Shown piece by piece: positions 28,144-37,322 of a DNA stretch of 64,000 nt (the first letter of the stretch is position 1; the number at the start of each line of letters is the position of its first letter). The notes under the pieces are model-generated. The model was not told where the DNA came from and searched no databases. It saw only the letters and a program-made list of their open reading frames with translations. This stretch comes from Methanosarcina sp. MSH10X1. GTDB lineage: Archaea; Halobacteriota; Methanosarcinia; Methanosarcinales; Methanosarcinaceae. The position numbers and the translations under genes were made by a program. The stretch is taken from assembly GCF_004099695.1 (NCBI RefSeq), contig NZ_SCHL01000002.1, positions 62,001 through 126,000 on the forward strand. Direction: 5' to 3'.

Positions 28144-29547
28144 TTACTCGTCTCCAACACTCATCGCCTCCTTTCCTATCCTTGCATTCTCCGAACCTCT
28201 GGGCAGGGGCCATCCCATTTCAGCCCAGTTATTTTCTGCATTTGAACTCCTGTGCCTGTGGCTGAAGTAGAAATACGCGATACCATAGAACACAAAGGCA
28301 AAGATCAGGTTATACTTGTAGCCCCAGAACAGCGTTGAGAGAATTGTTATTGCGATTGCGATTGCAAAGTATGCAATATACGGCTGGAGAGGGCCCACGA
28401 AAGGTCTGACCTTGCTTGTGGTCTCAGGGAAGAGGTTCCTGAAGCGGATTAATGAGAAAGGAATCAATACGTAACAGAGCAGTCCCGAGATAATGGAGAA
28501 GGTAATAACCTGATCCAGAAAACCGCTAAAGGCAAATCCGATCGCTACAGGCATCGTGAAGATTACAGCCCGGTATGGGGTGTTATATCTTGGATGTACT
28601 GCCGAAAACCACGAGGACACATACTTATCCCTTGACAGAGCGAACCACGAGCGTGAGGAGTCACACACGCAACCGTTTGCACTGGCAACGCAGGTTAGAA
28701 ATGTCCCAAGTCCAAGCAGAGCAATAAATATAAACACTTCGCTGTTCTGAGCCGCTTCAAAAAGCGGATACACGGAAACTCCCAGAAGGTCTGTAGGAAT
28801 CAGCACTGCACAGAGGTAGAGAGTCATTGCTGCTCCAATCAGCAGGGTGATCATACCTGCCTGCTGTCCAAGAGGCACCGCTCTTGAGGGATGCTTGCAC
28901 TCTTCAGCGCACATTGCCGCTCCTTCTATCCCGAGGTAGAACCAGGGTCCAAACTGCAAGGCTGCAAAGAGACCTATCATTCCATTTGGAAGAGCACCCT
29001 GGAATAGATATTCAGGATGGATATTAACGGTTCCAAAGGCAGTTGCAAAGAAGAAAGCCACTATTGCAATAAAAGCAATCATGGTCAGGAAAAAATTCAG
29101 TGTCAGGGCTGCAACTACACCCCGGTAGTTAATGAAGGTCAGAAGTGCTATGACAAGCAGCGTCACAGGAAAAACCTGTAGCTCCGGAAAGATGCTCTGT
29201 GCAATAAATGCGACGACAATAGCATCTGCCGCTTCAAGGGCTATATATTCCATATACACTGCAAGTCCCACACTGGCAGCCGCTCCGGGTCCGATAAATA
29301 ATCTTGCCCAGTCGTAAGGTCCTCCTGCAAGTTTTGTTGATGATCCGAGTTCACTTGCGCATAGGGAAATCGCAACATACATGGTTCCTGCAACCAGCAT
29401 GGCAAGCATGGAACCCAGAATACCTCCCTTTGCAACCGTAAAGTTCCAGCCCATGTATTCTCCGACCAGCACAATACCGACTCCGAGAGCCCATATATGG
29501 AAAGGTCGCAGAGTCTTTACTAAGCTGGTAGATTCATGTTCAGACAT
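28144..29547 (-). CDS. mtmP: Monomethylamine permease, APC superfamily
   Basis: A 467-residue, twelve-helix amino acid/polyamine/organocation transporter. Helix 1 carries the APC substrate loop (ALGVGIVLVGEYMGWNF), and a conserved GPWFYLGIEGAAMCAEE segment marks helix 6. Position directly beside mtmC-mtmB and its own terminator fits the Methanosarcina monomethylamine permease MtmP. Substrate is by gene context. Preceded by a 34-residue peptide gene whose stop is 5 bases from this ATG, with ribosome site GAGCGGG. Confidence 0.85.
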   Translation of the reverse strand: MSEHESTSLVKTLRPFHIWALGVGIVLVGEYMGWNFTVAKGGILGSMLAMLVAGTMYVAISLCASELGSSTKLAGGPYDWARLFIGPGAAASVGLAVYMEYIALEAADAIVVAFIAQSIFPELQVFPVTLLVIALLTFINYRGVVAALTLNFFLTMIAFIAIVAFFFATAFGTVNIHPEYLFQGALPNGMIGLFAALQFGPWFYLGIEGAAMCAEECKHPSRAVPLGQQAGMITLLIGAAMTLYLCAVLIPTDLLGVSVYPLFEAAQNSEVFIFIALLGLGTFLTCVASANGCVCDSSRSWFALSRDKYVSSWFSAVHPRYNTPYRAVIFTMPVAIGFAFSGFLDQVITFSIISGLLCYVLIPFSLIRFRNLFPETTSKVRPFVGPLQPYIAYFAIAIAITILSTLFWGYKYNLIFAFVFYGIAYFYFSHRHRSSNAENNWAEMGWPLPRGSENARIGKEAMSVGDE

Positions 29548-29552
29548 CCCGC

Positions 29553-29657
29553 TCAGCCCCTTCCTTTTGAAACCTTACTGGCATCCAGTAAGACCCAGCC
29601 CATCAATGCGAAAGCCAGGAGATATATAAGTCCGTTTATAATAGTCCACAAATCCAT
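29553..29657 (-). CDS. 34-residue membrane peptide upstream of mtmP
   Basis: Tiny gene, start ATG at 29657 with AAAGGGGAT ribosome site, stop TGA at 29553-29555. It encodes one hydrophobic helix (IINGLIYLLAFALMGWVLL) and a short basic tail (KVSKGRG). Spacing to mtmP (5 bases) and the clear ribosome site argue it is translated. The overlap-free coupling resembles small subunits placed before sodium symporters. No known family. Confidence 0.65.
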   Translation of the reverse strand: MDLWTIINGLIYLLAFALMGWVLLDASKVSKGRG

Positions 29658-29767
29658 TTTGATATCCCCTTTTATATATTATAAATAATTATATTCGTTC
29701 CACTATACATGGAAAAAAATTCTATATGAATCGTAATTGGTCCTTATAATAGTTTCGCCCGAGTTTT

Positions 29768-29800
29768 TAAAAAAAATTAGTCAGCGAGATACTCGCTGAC
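29768..29800 (-). terminator. Terminator of mtmC-mtmB
   Basis: Perfect stem GTCAGCGAG / CTCGCTGAC with a 3-base loop at 29780-29800; on the minus strand it is followed by TAATTTTTTTT. It lies 41 bases after the mtmB stop, separating mtmCB from mtmP. Confidence 0.9.
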
Positions 29801-29841
29801 CTTCAGTATAGTCAGTAAGACTTCAGATTTGAATTTTCGGC

Positions 29842-31218
29842 TCAGAATACAAGTCCGAGCTCTTCGAGCTTCTTTCTTGCTCCGTCGTAAACCTGCACGT
29901 ATTCTTCAGTTGGGGTTACAGTCTTTACGTCGTAGCATTCCTGGAAGGTCTTTCCTGCGGGTGCAGTTGCGTAGTTCTTCTCATAAAGCGGCACAAGAGC
30001 GTCAAGAATCTTGTTAACCTCTGAGATTTCCATGCCTGAAGTTGCCCTTGCCACTTCACCCATCATTCTGGCTTCCATACCTGTGGTCTTGTCGGTCACG
30101 ACACCCTTTGCGGCGGCTACACCTGAGAGGATTTCCCTGCCTGATGCCGTGTCAGTTATGGACTGGGCTGAGGCCTCAAGCAGGCACATTTCTGTGCACG
30201 GACCTGCACAGGGGTAGTACTGGTTGCCTGAAAGGATATCCGTAAACTCAGAAATTGTTGCACATGCCCAGCCTGCAATCGTCAGGGTTTCCCTTGTGTT
30301 GGTTGAGCCCCAGCGTATGTGAACAGGACCATCAAGGTGCCAGCTTGCGCTGCTCATGAGAACGGCGTTGATGTGGGTTGCAATGTCGACTATTGTGGTT
30401 TCTTCAATGCCGCCTGCATATCCACCGAAGATTGGCATCTGTTCGTCCATGATGATGTCGCTGTTTCCTTTGTAGTGGGCAATAACGGCGATTGCATCCA
30501 GGTCGATCTTGAGTTCGTTGAGTTGCGAGACTTCGTGGCTGTCTGAGGAAACCTGGCCGCCATAGCAGTCAGATGCGATATTTCCCTGAGCGGACAGGGA
30601 AGTCTCTGGGCCCTATATGCCCATACCTGGGCGGCCTGCGATTGCGCATGCCTGCTTAATCAGTCGGGTCTCTGTCTTTGCGGCAAGGACTTCATAGGGG
30701 CTGCCAGGGATAGGAGATTTGCCGCGGACAGAAGTCATGACACCATCTACAATTGTGTCGACTTCCCTTTCCAGGGCATAGCTCATATGAACAGGCATAA
30801 ATACGTCTTCTGAAATCGGAGAACCTGTAGGACCTCCCTGGATTATGGGTTTTCTCTTGTCCGCAACATTTCTCTTTTTTACATTTACGGAATCCCTGCC
30901 TGTACCTAGCACGAATTCCTTCTGCACATTGTTAATTGCATCCCAGATTTCGTCTTCGGTGTATTTTACGACTCTTTTTGTGTCGGTACAGTAGATACCG
31001 CATTCAAGCAGCATGTCAAAGCCTGCGTGGAAGAGTTTTTCCATCATGTCCTTGTCTGTTGGGACAAACTCTCCCTTGAAGTCAAGCCCATACTTCTGCT
31101 TGAGTTCCATTGCCTTCATCGGAATCCTCATAAGATCCCAATCATCCTGGGTACACTTCTCGCCTACTTTCGCCCTGTCATAAAAGTCAAAGCAGTCAAA
31201 TGATTTTCTAAATGTCAT
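29842..31218 (-). CDS. mtmB: Monomethylamine methyltransferase with in-frame amber (pyrrolysine)
   Basis: Moves the methyl group of monomethylamine to the corrinoid of MtmC. The gene looks broken into two frames, 30613-31218 and 29842-30450, but they are the same frame joined through codon 202, which is TAG (30613-30615): AGRPGMGI, amber, GPETSLSAQGNI. With pyrrolysine at 202 the product is 458 residues, the exact length and amber position of MtmB (the dimethylamine enzyme MtbB has it at 356, trimethylamine MttB at 334). The rest matches MtmB throughout (FRKSFDCFDFYDRAKVGEK, DEQMPIFGGYAGGIEET). It follows mtmC by 19 bases. Confidence 0.97.
30582..30601 (-). promoter_or_regulatory. Stem-loop just after the mtmB amber codon
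   Basis: Perfect 7-base stem TTCCCTG / CAGGGAA with a 6-base loop, starting 11 bases after the TAG on the coding strand. This is where the reported pyrrolysine-insertion-stimulating (PYLIS) structure lies in mtmB. It may help read-through but known work shows it is not strictly needed. Confidence 0.6.
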
Positions 31219-31237
31219 ATTCTTTTGCCTCCCAGGA

Positions 31238-31891
31238 TTATTTCATTACTTCAAGTGCTACTTTTGCCGCCTCGGCAGCGTTCTCTGCAGTAGCGTCTGC
31301 ACCAATCTCGTCAATCCATTTCTTGGATACAGGCGCTCCTCCGAACATGCACTTTACGCTGTCCCTGAGGTTTTCTTCCCTGAGCATGTCCATCAGGTCT
31401 TTCTGGCCGAGCATGGAGGTGGTCATAAGGGCTGAGCCAACAAGAATAATTTTCTGCCCTTTGTGCTTTGCAGCCTCTTCTACAACGGCTTCATTAAGGA
31501 CGTCAACTCCAAGGTCGAGGATTTTAAAGCCGTTTGCTCCGAGCATGGTGCTAACAAGTCTGTGTCCGATGTCGTGGATATCTCCTTCTGCAACGAAAGT
31601 GATTGCAAGTCCTACTTCATCTCCTTCCTGCTTGTTCTTTTCAAGTTCAGGGGTAAGGATTTCCATCGCATTGCTCATAGCTTTTCCAGACATCATAATC
31701 TGGGGCAGAAAAACCTCGGCTGCTTCGAACTTGTCACCGATAATCTTCATTCCAACAGAAAGACCCTTTGTAATAATATCAATAGCTGGAATTCCTGCAT
31801 CAAGGGCTTCCTGGGTTAATTGTGCAACGCCTGCGACGTTCTGATTTACGATTGCGTCGCGTAACTTATCAAACATCTCTTGGTCTGCCAT
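31238..31891 (-). CDS. mtmC: Monomethylamine corrinoid protein
   Basis: Cobalamin-binding methyl carrier between MtmB and MtbA. From the ATG at 31891 (MADQEMFDKLRDAIVNQN) it is 217 residues, the family length; the frame stays open to 31999 but that is leader. The N-terminal four-helix cap (residues 1-88) is followed by a B12-binding domain with EGDIHDIGHRLVSTML; His106 in DxHxxG would be the lower cobalt ligand, and GSALMTTS closes the fold. Confidence 0.97.
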   Translation of the reverse strand: MADQEMFDKLRDAIVNQNVAGVAQLTQEALDAGIPAIDIITKGLSVGMKIIGDKFEAAEVFLPQIMMSGKAMSNAMEILTPELEKNKQEGDEVGLAITFVAEGDIHDIGHRLVSTMLGANGFKILDLGVDVLNEAVVEEAAKHKGQKIILVGSALMTTSMLGQKDLMDMLREENLRDSVKCMFGGAPVSKKWIDEIGADATAENAAEAAKVALEVMK

Positions 31892-32580
31892 TTTTGTAAA
31901 CCTCCACTGAGATTCGCTGTTTTGCGCAGTAGCTTTGGGTTGTACAATGTCTTCAGACAACTCTTCTCGTAAAGGCTTTATACTTGAGTACAGACCCAAG
32001 CTCCGCTAACTAAAAAGAGCATTTGCATGGGGTTCTCAATTTATGGTCAGATCCCTGCTGCCTTATATTTTTCAGCCATTAGGCGCGGGGAAACACCTTC
32101 ACGAATTTTAGAATTGTCTTTAGCTGAAATTATCCACTGCCATTTGCCATTTTATCCGATAAGGCTCGGATTTTTTGTGAATAACTTCTACTCTCCTGAC
32201 ATTGTTACGGGGGAATTTATTTGCTGAACTGCAAATCTGTTTCCCAGTCGAATTAGACTCATATCCCAAATTTCCCAACAGTATACCTGATGGGACTGCT
32301 GGAATTGCCCTGAATGTCCAGACTCAATTCCTAAGTAAAGATTGAAATTCTAGTATATAAACAGATACTATATTTATTGACAATATATAACTGTAAAAAG
32401 CTCTGAATAAGATATTTCGGAAATTTATACTTCAAGAACTGAGGTTTTTTCCCTATTCCTTTCCTCGAAGTCTCAGATCAGGGCATGAAAGCAAAAAGTA
32501 TAAATACTAGAATTTTTAATTACTGCGATTTACTTCAATATATGTAGACTCCGGCTTTGAAATTCAGGTGCTGCAAATCT
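31892..32580 (-). promoter_or_regulatory. Promoter and long leader of mtmC-mtmB
   Basis: No gene on either strand. On the minus strand TATA-like TTTATATACT lies near 32353-32362 with a second AT-rich run (TTATATATTG) near 32379-32388, which would give an mRNA leader of more than 400 bases. An inverted repeat GGAATTG/CAATTCC (arms 32301-32307 and 32325-32331) falls at the predicted start of transcription. A long leader suits regulation by substrate. Confidence 0.45.
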
Positions 32581-32701
32581 TTCTAAGAGTAAATCTTTAA
32601 GTAGCAGACTTGATGTGGGCAGGATATCGGATTTCTCCGGAAAATGCAGGATTGGACGAGTGAGAACAAGCCGGACACGAAGCAACTTTCTGAAAAATTG
32701 C

Positions 32702-32731
32702 TAAAAAAATTAGACCGGCTTTGAGGCCGGC
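32702..32731 (-). terminator. Terminator of mtbA
   Basis: On the minus strand GCCGGCCTCAAAGCCGGTC is followed by TAATTTTTTTA. The stem is short (5-6 bases) but GC-rich. It stands 75 bases past the mtbA stop. Confidence 0.65.
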
Positions 32732-32805
32732 GATATGTCTCTTTTAATCCAGTACACTGCCAGTATACGAATACTCTCAGTATCTGGATATGTTCAATAG
32801 TATTT

Positions 32806-33825
32806 TCAGTACGTGTGGCTTTTTGCGCACTCAACCATTTTCTGAAGGTTGGCTGTAGGAGTCATACTGACAATTCCGCAACCAACTGTGAGTATCCCGA
32901 CACCTGCGTCGAGTACCTTCTTTGAAGCTTCTGCGACATCCTCAGGAGTCCCGTTCCAGAGCACGGCTACAGGGTCAAGGTTTCCGACAATGATGGCATT
33001 TTCCACATTCCCTGTTGCGGTCTTGATGTCTACTCTCTGGTCGACACTGATGGCGTTAACTCCGGTTTTATCCATGATTCCGAGGCCGTTGGTTGTGTTT
33101 CCGCAGATATGAAGGACAGTAGCTACATCGAGTTCTTTCATTGCGTCAACAATTTTCTTCTGGTAAGGAAGGGCATATTTCTCATAGAATTCCCCGCCGA
33201 TCAGCTCATAGCTTGCGGTTGGGTCAATAATGGCTATGGTATCTGCCCCGTTCTCAACCATTGCTTTTGCATATGCCACATTGAAGTCTGCGCAGAAATC
33301 CAGAAGCGCGGGGACAATTTCCTCTCCTGTGAATATATTTCCGAACCAGGCATCTCCGTTAATGTGCTGGGCTAGCGAGAAAGGCCCTATCATGGACCCT
33401 ATCACAGGGAGCTCTTTTCCATATTTGTCGGAAAGAATCTTAATCGCTTCCAGGATTAAACCGATTCTACCTTCTTTCAGGTTGTAATTCCTTATCTTCT
33501 CCAGATCTTCCATGTTTTTAACGCTGTGCTTGATCACTGACGGCTGCTGTTTCAGGTCGCCAGCCTTGATTCCGCAGCCAAAAAGTTCGGCTTCAGCCGT
33601 TATGTCAAAGGGAACTCTGACAGCTTCAAAACCTACTACAGTGTGCGCTGCTTCCGCAAGAGTTGCCATTTTCTCTGCGTCGGCATGGGCTTCTGGCCAG
33701 TAGGCTCCGCAAGCTTCCATCTGTTCAACAGTTGCAGTCTGAGTGAAACAGACAGCTGGCATCCGGTCCACCTGTTGTTTCCTTAATGCACGGTATAATC
33801 TTTCTTTTGGGGTATATTGTGTCAT
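32806..33825 (-). CDS. mtbA: Methylcobamide:CoM methyltransferase, methylamine-specific
   Basis: Takes the methyl group from MtmC and gives it to coenzyme M. The 339 residues fit the uroporphyrinogen-decarboxylase-like MtbA family. Zinc ligands that activate the CoM thiol are His239 and Cys241 in [11 protein letters not shown] and Cys316 in TVGCGIVSM. The N-terminus [17 protein letters not shown] is typical. AT-rich upstream sequence on the minus strand (ATTTATTTATAG near 33880-33891) is a good TATA candidate. It faces away from the SAM methyltransferase. Confidence 0.96.
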   Translation of the reverse strand: MTQYTPKERLYRALRKQQVDRMPAVCFTQTATVEQMEACGAYWPEAHADAEKMATLAEAAHTVVGFEAVRVPFDITAEAELFGCGIKAGDLKQQPSVIKHSVKNMEDLEKIRNYNLKEGRIGLILEAIKILSDKYGKELPVIGSMIGPFSLAQHINGDAWFGNIFTGEEIVPALLDFCADFNVAYAKAMVENGADTIAIIDPTASYELIGGEFYEKYALPYQKKIVDAMKELDVATVLHICGNTTNGLGIMDKTGVNAISVDQRVDIKTATGNVENAIIVGNLDPVAVLWNGTPEDVAEASKKVLDAGVGILTVGCGIVSMTPTANLQKMVECAKSHTY

Positions 33826-34209
33826 CTATAATCCCTCTCTAAGTTATATAGACAGAACTAAATTCAAAAATCCATACTATAAATAAATATGTATTTTTAT
33901 TTTTTAATTAAAGAATACATTATAAAAAGCTGTTAATTAAATAGCCGGGATAAGCTGAAAATTTTCTCAAGACAAGTAAATTTGTTTTATTTTCACCTGC
34001 CGGACAATAAACTTAAAATAGCTTGTGATTTCCTATTTTACGATGTTTTTATCAATTGTCTAGAGCTGAAACCGATTGTTGCCTGGAAACTAAGGAACGC
34101 AAAAGAGAATCAGTTTTATTACTTTTTGTCTTTGATAAAGCAGGCAGTGGAATGCCTGATGGCAGGAAAGCCAGTATTATCGGCTGACAGACTAAAGAAA
34201 GGGACCTAT
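33826..34209. other. Divergent spacer mtbA / SAM methyltransferase
   Basis: Contains the mtbA promoter. The + strand is an open frame from 33982 in phase with the next gene (KPIVAWKLRNAKENQFYYFL), but without a good start signal, so I treat it as non-coding; an N-terminal extension of the methyltransferase cannot be fully excluded. Confidence 0.4.
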
Positions 34210-34911
34210 ATGAGCCAGTATCCGCAATGGTATTATGATGAATTCAAACAGATAGGGGTGGATTATACAGATCTCGAAGAAGCACAGGCTTATGATCTAC
34301 GTATGCAGGCATTAAGAGATACTGAAAATGAAGCTAACAATCTTCGAGAGCTTCTCGGAATCAAGAATACGGATCGAATTCTTGAAATTGGGACAGGAAC
34401 AGGAGAGCTGGCACTCAAGCTTTCAGAACACTGTAAAAAGATTGTAGCTATTGATGTTTCAAAAACTATGGTAGAGTTTGCAAAGATGAAAGCTGAAAGC
34501 CAGAACAAAAAAAGTATACAGTTTTATACGGCCGGCTTTTTAACATATGAACACTGCACCGAACCTTTTGACGTGATTATTACTCAGCTAGCTTTACACC
34601 ATCTCCCAGACTACTGGAAGCTGATAGCATTAAGAAGAGTCTATGGAATGTTGAGAGAAGGTGGGAAATTCTATTTGCTTGATGTTGTGTTTCCTTCACA
34701 GATCCGGGATTATGACAGTTATTTTAATAAAATTATAACTAACCTCAGGGAAACTGCAGGGAATGAGCTCGCCGAAGAAACAGAAACCCACATAAGAGAA
34801 GAATTTTCAACGCTGGATTGGATTATGGAGGGCCTTCTTAAAAGTGCTGGGTTTTACATTGAATCTGTTAATTATGATGGGTTTATGGCAGGTTATCTTT
34901 GCAGAAAATGA
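34210..34911 (+). CDS. Class I SAM-dependent methyltransferase
   Basis: About 233 residues from the ATG at 34210 (MSQYPQWYYDEFKQIGVDYT), which has AAAGGGA 7 bases upstream. Motif I is ILEIGTGTGELALKL, followed by IVAIDVSKTMVEFAK (acidic residue binding the ribose), and LALHHLPDYWK. The N-terminus and overall form resemble methyltransferases common in anaerobic bacteria such as Clostridium. Substrate unknown. It sits between mtbA and ramA and points toward ramA, but a 260-base spacer with a promoter separates it from ramA. Confidence 0.85.
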   Translation: MSQYPQWYYDEFKQIGVDYTDLEEAQAYDLRMQALRDTENEANNLRELLGIKNTDRILEIGTGTGELALKLSEHCKKIVAIDVSKTMVEFAKMKAESQNKKSIQFYTAGFLTYEHCTEPFDVIITQLALHHLPDYWKLIALRRVYGMLREGGKFYLLDVVFPSQIRDYDSYFNKIITNLRETAGNELAEETETHIREEFSTLDWIMEGLLKSAGFYIESVNYDGFMAGYLCRK

Positions 34912-35010
34912 TATGTTCGGCAAATAGCAGTTTTGGCAAATAACAGTAGTCTGATATTTGTCAGTTGTTTGATAACCAGTTATCAGTATCTTCTAGCAAC
35001 GATTAGTAAT

Positions 35011-35021
35011 AGTTTATATAA
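35011..35021 (+). promoter_or_regulatory. TATA box of ramA
   Basis: AGTTTATATAA about 150 bases before the ramA ATG, giving a leader of about 125 bases. Two near-copies of GGCAAATARCAG lie upstream at about 34919-34945. Confidence 0.5.
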
Positions 35022-35171
35022 TTCATAAGTTCTAAAATTATTACATTCTTTTCCCTATTGCTGTTGAATTAGATTACAGCAAAATTAAAATTGTCATATC
35101 CCAGCCTTTTATGGGGCAGTCCAGGCTGCCGGACGCCTCAAAACGTCATACTTTCCCGGAGGAACTGAAAA

Positions 35172-36797
35172 ATGTATGGAATAGCACTTGATCTGGGCAC
35201 CAGTGGTTTTAGAGCCCAGCTTATCAATCTTGAAACGAAAGAAACCTTAAAGACGGTCATAACTATGGGACACCCCCTCCCTGGGGGAAATGTTATGGAC
35301 CATCTGGATTTTGCAATTACAACAGGCGAGGACGTAGCTCATGCAGTAATTCTTGAAACCATCAGGAGGATGTTCCTGCGGTTCGATATTGATCTTTCCG
35401 GGGTGAAACGGCTGGCAGTCTGTGGAAACCCTATTCAATTATCCCTTTTCCAGAATATCGAAATAAGGGATCTGGCTTATGCAGGAGAAAACAAGCAGAG
35501 AATGCTTGGGGTCCAGAATGTAAAAAGGGATGCCCGTGTCTTTCCTGCCTCCGAGATCTTCGGGGAAAAAGATCTGCCCAACTGTGAAGTTATTGTGCCC
35601 CCTGCAATCAAACATGAGATCGGAGCTGACGCCCTGGCTATGATGCTTGAAACCGACTTCCTTACCCAGCCCGAACCTTCACTTGTAACGGACTATGGTA
35701 CAAATGCCGAAATGGCTCTGAAGATCGGGGACAGGATTATCACGGCAAGTGCGGCAGCAGGACCTGCAATTGAGGGTCAGGGCATAAGTTCAGGCATGCT
35801 TGCAAGCCCGGGCGCGATTTGCGATGTAAAGCCTGCTGAAGGGCAGCACTGGCGAATTATGGTACTTGATAGGGAAATGGAAAAACAAAACGCTTACCTC
35901 ATTCACCCGGTCACAGGGGAGATAAAAGAGTCCTATGGTTACGAGGCAGCAGGAATCACCGGCACAGGCGTTATCTCGGCCTTTGCCCTTGCACTTAAAA
36001 GCGGGCTCATCGAAAAACCTCCAAACCTCCCTAACGGAAAGTTGATTCTCGGCCCAGGAATTGAGATCACTGAGAAGGATGTAGAAGAAGCCGGAAAAGC
36101 TATCGGTGCAATCCGGGCTGCCCATATGACCCTTATCATCGAATCCGGGATTAAGTATGAGGATCTGGAGTATGCATATATGTCAGGAGCCTCTGGAGCT
36201 TATGTAGATGCTGAAGACGCCCGCAGGCTCGGCGCTGTGCCGGGATTTGCAAAAAGAATCGTCCAGTTCGGGAATACGTCGCTTGCGCTTGCCCGTGAAC
36301 TTGTGATGGATAAATCAAGGCTGGATGATGTAGTGAGGATCGCAAGGAAAATTACTGCCGATCATCTCATGATGGCGACCAGCGATACCTTCAACAATTT
36401 TTACCTCTGTGAGCTTTCCTACTGGACCATGGGAATGCCCCTTGAGATGTACAACCAGATGCTTGAGCTCTACGGCCTGCCTTCCCTCCCTAAGACTCTT
36501 GAGCATGCTAGCATCGAAAAGCGGGTTCGCAAAGATATCGAACAGGTAGGACCAGGTGGGCTTTCCATCCTCAAAGAAATAGGCATAATCCTTGAAGTCC
36601 TTGTGGAAAAATGCATTTATTGTAAAAAATGCGTAAAAGAATGCCCTGAAAAAGCCTTGGAAATCGTAGAAATAGATGGCCAAAGGATCGCAAAATACGA
36701 CAGCCAGAAATGCCTCGGTACAAGCTGCCGCCGATGTATTGCTATCTGTCCCGAAAATGCTATTGACATAACGAAACTGAAAATTACAGCAAAATAA
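35172..36797 (+). CDS. ramA: Corrinoid methyltransferase reductive activator
   Basis: ATP-dependent protein that reduces oxidised Co(II) corrinoid on MtmC back to Co(I). The 541 residues start with MYGIALDLGTSGFRAQLIN, an actin/HSP70-like ATPase start, with TDYGTNAEMALKIGD and MSGASGAYVDAEDAR further on. The C-terminal ferredoxin part holds two 4Fe-4S sites: Cys481, 484, 487, 491 (CIYCKKCVKEC) and Cys514, 519, 522, 526 (CLGTSCRRCIAIC). Ribosome site GGAGGAACT before the ATG. Expected neighbour of mtbA and pyl genes. Confidence 0.96.
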   Translation: MYGIALDLGTSGFRAQLINLETKETLKTVITMGHPLPGGNVMDHLDFAITTGEDVAHAVILETIRRMFLRFDIDLSGVKRLAVCGNPIQLSLFQNIEIRDLAYAGENKQRMLGVQNVKRDARVFPASEIFGEKDLPNCEVIVPPAIKHEIGADALAMMLETDFLTQPEPSLVTDYGTNAEMALKIGDRIITASAAAGPAIEGQGISSGMLASPGAICDVKPAEGQHWRIMVLDREMEKQNAYLIHPVTGEIKESYGYEAAGITGTGVISAFALALKSGLIEKPPNLPNGKLILGPGIEITEKDVEEAGKAIGAIRAAHMTLIIESGIKYEDLEYAYMSGASGAYVDAEDARRLGAVPGFAKRIVQFGNTSLALARELVMDKSRLDDVVRIARKITADHLMMATSDTFNNFYLCELSYWTMGMPLEMYNQMLELYGLPSLPKTLEHASIEKRVRKDIEQVGPGGLSILKEIGIILEVLVEKCIYCKKCVKECPEKALEIVEIDGQRIAKYDSQKCLGTSCRRCIAICPENAIDITKLKITAK

Positions 36798-36867
36798 CCC
36801 CTGGTGGAAATTAATTCCCACCAATTTTTGTTTTCTCCACCCTGCGTGCATGAAAGCAAAGCACAAT

Positions 36868-37030
36868 TTTACGCTAATCACGCCGCTTTGTCGGTTTAGA
36901 TAAAGCATTAGTTTTTGATTAAACCTTTTTAAAAAAGTTTGCGCCGGTTTATCACCCACAAGAGAGGGTTTTCGCTCAAGCCTTTTTTGAAAAGGTTTGC
37001 GGTCAAGGATTTTTTGAAAAGGCTTGTGAC
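36868..37030. repeat. Left inverted repeat beside pyl operon
   Basis: About 160 bases whose reverse complement matches the sequence at about 42117-42330 on the other side of pylTSBCD. The best block, CAAGCCTTTTCAAAAAATCC through GGCTTGAGCG, spans about 60 bases with only two differences; further blocks include TGATAAACCGGCGC and ATGCTTTATCTAAACCG. Each copy contains small palindromes of the AAGCCTTTT/AAAAGGCTT kind. The peptide frames it creates on the two sides (KPFQKILDRK) are shadows of the repeat. Confidence 0.85.
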
Positions 37031-37180
37031 CATGCCGCTGAGTCTTTCTCATAAATAAGCTCTCTTGAGCGAAGTGGAAAGGGCCCATCCTCCTGGGACG
37101 GAACTCAGGTTCAACAATTATAAATAAGAGTATGTTTTTTCTTAAAGTTTTGACCAATAAACATATATATCAAACAACAT

Positions 37181-37190
37181 TATTTTATAT
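37181..37190 (+). promoter_or_regulatory. TATA box of the pyl operon
   Basis: TATTTTATAT about 61-70 bases before the first base of tRNA-Pyl, in an AT-rich stretch, with no other promoter-like element between. Would start transcription about 37210-37215. Confidence 0.55.
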
Positions 37191-37250
37191 AACTAATAAA
37201 CATAAATATACAGGAAGCAAAACGCTTTGTTAAACCTATTTTGTCTAGGA

Positions 37251-37322
37251 GGAAACCTGATCATGTAGATCGAATGGACTCTAAATCCGTTCAGCCGGGT
37301 TAGATTCCCGGGGTTTCCGCCA
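37251..37322 (+). tRNA. pylT: tRNA-Pyl (CUA anticodon, amber suppressor)
   Basis: 72 bases including an encoded CCA. Acceptor stem GGAAACC pairs with GGTTTCC; discriminator G at 37319; anticodon CTA at 37281-37283 in ACTCTAAAT. The unusual small D-loop and the single base between acceptor and D stems, both typical of tRNA-Pyl, are present (CCTGATCATGTAGATCGAA). Directly upstream of pylS in the same orientation, as in all Methanosarcina. Confidence 0.98.

Noticed and set aside
29842-31218. mtmB as a frameshifted or nonsense pseudogene
   Set aside because: Both halves are in one frame, separated by a single TAG at codon 202, with full conservation on both sides and a complete pyl system nearby. 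It is decoded as pyrrolysine.
29842-31218. Dimethylamine methyltransferase (mtbB)
   Set aside because: MtbB has its amber at residue 356 in 467; here it is 202 in 458, as in MtmB, and the sequence is MtmB throughout.
32027-32227. 66-codon + strand ORF in the mtmC leader
   Set aside because: Opposite to the leader transcript, no ribosome site, no pattern.
33982-34209. N-terminal extension of the SAM methyltransferase
   Set aside because: ATG at 34210 has a good ribosome site and matches the family's N-terminus; the upstream TTG start has neither.
36315-37157. Long minus-strand open frame over the end of ramA
   Set aside because: It is antisense to ramA and then runs through the left inverted repeat; its product has no protein-like pattern.
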